A DNA stretch of 42,464 nt, taken from Paulinella micropora. Its lineage: Eukaryota; Cercozoa; Imbricatea; Euglyphida. Position numbers and translations under genes: made by a program. Positions 41,270 through 42,464 of the stretch are shown piece by piece. Within the stretch, counting starts at the first letter, position 1; every line of letters starts with the position of its first letter. Under the pieces are notes generated by a model. The model ran no database searches. It had not been told where the DNA came from and worked only from the letters and a program-made list of their open reading frames with translations. The stretch spans positions 100,959 to 143,422 of the forward strand of contig BJOX01000227.1 of the NCBI GenBank assembly GCA_009731375.1, read 5' to 3'.

Positions 41270-42147
41270 GTGAAAAACTGGCTGTCACTTTGTTGGTCAT
41301 GGAATGCGTCCCCGATACAGAAGGGTAAGCGTGCTCAAAAAAAATCGCAGACACTAACTACTTGTAGAGTAATGGACTTTGAACATAGAAATAGAAAATG
41401 GAACACTAAAATTTTTGACATTTTGCCGTACGGTGAAAAGCCAACCAATGCGTGGCCATGGTGCGAAGCGACTTTCACTGAACTTGTAGAACAGAAAGTA
41501 CACATTTACTCTATATGTGCCGACACGCCAGCTATGTGTGACATTATGTGTCATATCGGCCCCAAAAGCGTACGAGGCTGCCCTTACAGCTGGTGCAGAG
41601 GAAAGCAAATAGATGGAGATAAGAAACGTGTTCGTTGGCTCGTCCTCCGTGTAGGAGAAAAACAACAGATGAGTATGAGCTTTATGGCGCTGCAGCTGAC
41701 GCGCGTGGGGAAGAAATAAACGGATGTACAGGGAAAAGTCCCCTGTTTTTGTTAGAACGTTCCTGTTCACGAAGATGTGATGCAGATTTCGCGCATAGCA
41801 TTGGTTATGGTATTGTCTTGCGTCATATGTTGCCCTTGTTCAAAGGGAAAAGAGTTATATCGATTCCACCTTTTAAAGAATGTAAAAATAAACCCAGAAC
41901 ACAAGCAGAGATAAGAAACGAAGAAGTGAGACAAGAAAAGTATGAGACAGATAAAGCAATCAAATTAGGCTACAAGGCTCAAACTAATCTGTTCAAGATA
42001 AAACAAGAACGTTGGAAGGCAATGGATGAGAGCTGGTTAAGGTTTTGTGCAGACTCTGGTTATTCAACAACTGCCGTGCCTTTTGGTGATCCCAAGTCGA
42101 AGAGCACCAAAAGTCGCATGACTATGGACGAGTGCATAAAGTACTGA
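41270..42147 (+). pseudogene. Frameshifted transposase, tnp2/CACTA-like
   Basis: Two overlapping frames on the plus strand. The first (41270-41719) contains VHIYSICADTPAMCDIMCHI and GPKSVRGCPYSWCRG, matching the D-x-P-A ... G-x-x-G-C-x-x-C pattern of tnp2-type (Transposase_21) transposases. The second (41635-42147) continues with RKTTDEYELYGAAADARGEE, then GKSPLFLLE and DADFAHSIGYGIVLRHMLPL, matching D-x-M-H-x-x-x-x-G. It ends at TGA near 42147. Motif order is right but split by a frameshift near 41640. The product would be inactive unless the frame is restored in the cell or the shift is a sequencing error. The family call is from motifs only. Confidence 0.55.
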
Positions 42148-42179
42148 GTTAATTGCTACAGCGATGCGAAAGATATAGG

Positions 42180-42267
42180 TATCATACCCCTCACATACCC
42201 CTGCCATACCCCTCTCATACCCCTGCCATACCCTCCCATAGCCCTCCCATACCCCTCTCATACCCCC
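42180..42267 (+). repeat. (CATACCCC)n minisatellite, right
   Basis: About eight units, same orientation as the left array. It lies 33 bp after the transposase stop. Confidence 0.9.
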
Positions 42268-42283
42268 AATTTTCTTTGATGGT

Positions 42284-42323
42284 GAATACTTGCCACTCGT
42301 TATTAATAGAATACTTGCCACTC

Positions 42324-42392
<69 letters not shown>

Positions 42393-42395
42393 TTA
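42284..42395. repeat. 26-bp tandem unit and (TTA)n
   Basis: GAATACTTGCCACTCGTTAT occurs twice (42284, 42309), then (TTA)n to the SINE head. Confidence 0.9.
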
Positions 42396-42464
42396 TGGAC
42401 ACCGTGATAGCCCAGTGGTCAAGTTCTACCATCTGGGCCCTGTCGCCAGTTCGATTCCCGTCGG
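42396..42464 (+). mobile_element. tRNA-derived SINE, copy 3 (cut by window end)
   Basis: The first 69 bases of the SINE head on the plus strand, identical to copy 1 over its whole length. It is preceded by (TTA)n. The body lies beyond the window. Confidence 0.75.

Larger units (their letters stand above)
40435..42323 (+). mobile_element. Possible DNA transposon around the transposase remnant
   Basis: GAGTGGCAAGT at 40435-40445 and its perfect complement ACTTGCCACTC at 42288-42298 (repeated at 42313-42323) flank the transposase. Inside are CATACCCC minisatellites on both sides of the coding part, like subterminal repeats. The inverted repeat is short, and no target duplication or CACTA end is clear, so the limits are tentative. 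Confidence 0.45.

Overview
This is an intron-rich nuclear eukaryotic window. It has GT-AG introns, many of them very short coding exons, tRNA-derived SINEs and a DNA-transposon remnant. Perhaps two thirds of the bases are simple repeats: (GATA)n, (CATA)n/(TATG)n, (TAA)n, (GAA)n, (CT)n, (AT)n, poly-G/C. Eleven 10-N assembly gaps lie mostly inside or beside such tracts. The sequence does not name the organism; an alga, another protist or an invertebrate would all fit. Most long open frames are translations of microsatellites. The real coding signal is a series of small exons on the minus strand, which I assembled by hand from splice sites, codon phase and domain motifs.

Coding layout, read in minus-strand direction. 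(1) 34140 to 28948: a 13-exon gene (about 645 codons) starting with a basic [10 protein letters not shown] leader, then a TIR domain, a Ser/Pro-rich tract and a conserved module of about 125 residues that I do not recognise. (2) 28363-28289: one LRR-repeat exon, with a second LRR exon on the opposite strand (28195-28284). (3) 26331 to 837: 32 exons whose reading phases all agree and which may be one giant gene of at least 1432 codons. Its order is three single-repeat ankyrin exons, small linker exons, a second copy of the module from the TIR gene, more linker exons, an acidic tract, a coiled coil, a RING-like finger, a TRAF-type-like zinc finger, further ankyrin repeats and a complete protein kinase domain. 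The last 12 exons (10195 to 837) are the most secure. The upstream part could belong to a separate gene.

The right end (39649-42464) differs in character. It holds an ORF with a SAP domain, an overlapping acidic ORF, and a frameshifted transposase resembling the tnp2/CACTA group. The transposase is flanked by CATACCCC minisatellites and an 11-bp inverted repeat. The region 34.7-39.6 kb is repeat debris: LTR-like sequences ending in AATAAA plus (GAA)n, a polypyrimidine block of about 2 kb and a degenerate telomere-like array. Two copies of a tRNA-derived SINE with (ATT)n tails lie at 2.0-3.2 kb, and the start of a third closes the window.

A TIR adaptor-like gene beside an ankyrin-RING-kinase gene, sharing a duplicated module, suggests a signalling locus of innate-immune type that grows by duplicating small exons inside microsatellite introns. 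The domains and splice structure are read from the sequence. The immune role is inference.
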